Part shown: positions 62,371 through 64,000 of the stretch, in pieces
How positions within the stretch are numbered: the first letter of the stretch is position 1
Layout: each line of letters begins with the position of its first letter
Assembly: GCA_018902385.1 (NCBI GenBank)
Contig: JABSSW010000019.1
Span: 496,001 to 560,000, forward strand
From: Physcia stellaris
Taxonomy: Eukaryota; Ascomycota; Lecanoromycetes; Caliciales; Physciaceae
Direction of reading: 5' to 3'
Length of the DNA stretch: 64,000 nt
Notes under the pieces: model-generated
What the model saw: the letters and a program-made list of their open reading frames with translations, nothing else
Told to the model about the DNA's origin: nothing
Database searches by the model: none
Program-made: the position numbers and the translations under genes

Positions 62371-64000
62371 TTACAATAAATTTTCAATTTTTATCGCTCG
62401 TCGAAATACGCGAACGTTCAAAAATAAAATTTCAAATCGATCAAATTTTTTTGACGAAACAAACGACGAAAAATTCTGTTGATCAAACAAATGATTTAAA
62501 AATTTTTTTGACGAAACAACGACGAAATCTTCGACGATAAAAAACGAAAATTGACTCGATTAATTTTTTTTTTTTTTTATCATTTTCAATTTTTCATTTT
62601 CAATTATGATTCGAAATCATCACGAAACAATTTTTTCGAATTTTTTATTTCGATGAAACAACGTTTCAAAACGTTACGCGTCAACGTGAATCGTATGTTG
62701 CATAAAATTAACGACAATTTTTTTGACGAAATTTTCGTTGATCAATTCAAACGTCGTCGATTTGTATCAACGATCGATTTCATAAAAATAAAAAATGAAA
62801 AAATCATTTATTTTTGAATATCGTCATCATCGATCAATTGAAATGATGAATCAATCATAAAATCGTCGATTTTTTAAAAATTTGATCGATTAAACATCGA
62901 TCGCGATAATTATTTGAACGTTTTAATTCAATATCAAAATTTGTACAATATTGTCAACGTCGATCGTGACGAATTGATCAATACGAATGTCGAATTAAAT
63001 AAAATTCGTCGAAAATTGAATATTTTGAAAAGCGAATACGAAAAACAACGTGATTTATTTTTGATTAAACAAAAAAATTATATTTTTTGAAAAAAATCAC
63101 GACGTTTTGTTGATCAAAACTCGCGATCGTGCACGAAATTTCGACATCGATGATAAAAAACGACGATAAAATCAACGTAATTAATTTTTTTCAAAAAAAC
63201 AAACGACGTTTCAAAACACATTCAAATTTTTTTAAATTCATCGATGAAATAGAATTCATTTGACGTGTTTAAAAAACAAAAATACACGATAAAATGACGA
63301 TCAACGTTGATTATTACGACACGAACATGATCGTAATCACTATTGTAATTGATTGAATTGAAAATAATATCGATAATCACATACAATCGATTCGTGATAT
63401 TGATATGAATTATTTCAAAATTTGACATATAATGTTGAAATTTTTTGAACATTATTTACAAAAATTTTGATTTCAAACGCAATATGCGTAATCAATTTCG
63501 AACATTGATCATGAATATTCAAAATTTTCAATTTTTTTATTTCATTTTTTTGTTTTAGCAATTCAATTGATTATAACGAAATCATCAAAATCGAAAAATT
63601 GATAACAAAATTTTTGAAATTTGAAAAAACGATGAATGTATATTCACGTGAATTTATCACGTTCGATGAAATTCGAATCATTTTGCAATAAATATACAAT
63701 CGACAATCGAATTTTCAAAAAAAAAAAAATCGCGACACGTCAACAACGTTTTGAATTGTTTCAATTCAAATCAATTTTTATCGTTTCGATTTCGATGTTT
63801 TTACGAAATTTGTCATTTCGACTTTTTTCGTGAAATTTACAATTCATTTACATTTCAACGTTGAAATCAAAATTCGTGATTCGATGATTGACAAATTGAT
63901 CGTCACGAACAAATGTTTCACATGTGACGAATTGAATCACGTTTGAAAAAAATGTTCGAACGATCACAAACATCAAAAACGTCATTGACACAAAATGCAA
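62371..64000 (+). pseudogene. gag remnant of B2, continuing beyond the window
   Basis: Closely matches element B 28526-30170, including the zinc-knuckle remnant near 63905-63950. Fossil, broken. Confidence 0.7.

Larger units (their letters stand above)
38336..64000 (+). mobile_element. LTR element B2, second copy of the B family, broken, host to element C
   Basis: Its left LTR starts at 38336 with TGTTACGAACATG, is cut after 38429 by element C, and resumes at 62223-62370, after which the gag region runs to the window end with a zinc-knuckle remnant near 63905-63950. The right end lies outside. Sequence identity with B is high throughout the shared part. It is older than C, which sits in its LTR. 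Fossil, with many breaks. Confidence 0.88.

Noticed and set aside
21860-64000. Many 60-140 codon frames in the repeat half as host genes
   Set aside because: They coincide with mobile-element parts or arise from AT-rich, CpC/CpT-poor sequence; none shows a host-gene domain.

Overview
The window comes from a filamentous ascomycete (Pezizomycotina-like). Genes carry short GT-AG introns of about 45-120 bases, the proteins are fungal housekeeping types (cytosolic AsnRS, a CAP59/GT69 glycosyltransferase, KRR1, a YCH1-type rhodanese phosphatase, NOG1, URA5, a CHIP-type U-box ligase), and the window splits sharply into a normal-composition, gene-dense half (1 to about 21.8 kb) and an AT-rich, gene-free half (about 21.8 kb to the end) made of mutated transposable elements.

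Gene half. 1-1322 (-) asparaginyl-tRNA synthetase, cut by the window edge and carrying one apparent 1-base frameshift; 1539-3128 (+) GT69 mannosyltransferase-like protein; 3129-5027 a leader-like stretch with serial splice donors; 5028-7063 (+) a four-exon fungal protein with RRM-like folds; 7717-8757 (-) KRR1; 10368-12091 (-) an eight- or nine-exon SAM methyltransferase; about 12.5-14.7 kb an unidentified, decayed minus-strand gene split by a 282-bp MITE; 14888-15548 (-) YCH1-like phosphatase; 15892-18005 (+) NOG1; 18340-19065 (-) URA5; 19682-20605 (+) CHIP-like ligase. KRR1 and NOG1 act in 40S and 60S subunit assembly; the other genes show no common pathway and there is no operon-like organisation.

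Repeat half. A Tc1/mariner relic (about 21.86-22.93 kb) is followed by a nested stack of LTR retrotransposons, most with matched terminal repeats and 5-bp target duplications: A (24033-38110) holds B (28289-35000); a second B-family copy, B2 (38336 to beyond the window), holds C (38430-62222), which holds D (42174-49416) and E (50300-60212). A, B, B2, C and E are Ty3/gypsy-type; D has no recognisable polymerase. All are broken many times over.

The most striking signal is the mutation pattern of the repeat half. It looks like repeat-induced C-to-T mutation, but with a dinucleotide preference unlike textbook RIP: CpC and CpT (and GpG, ApG) are almost gone while CpA and CpG remain common. Differences between paired LTRs fall mostly at CpT/ApG. 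This suggests a RIP-like process with CpC/CpT specificity.
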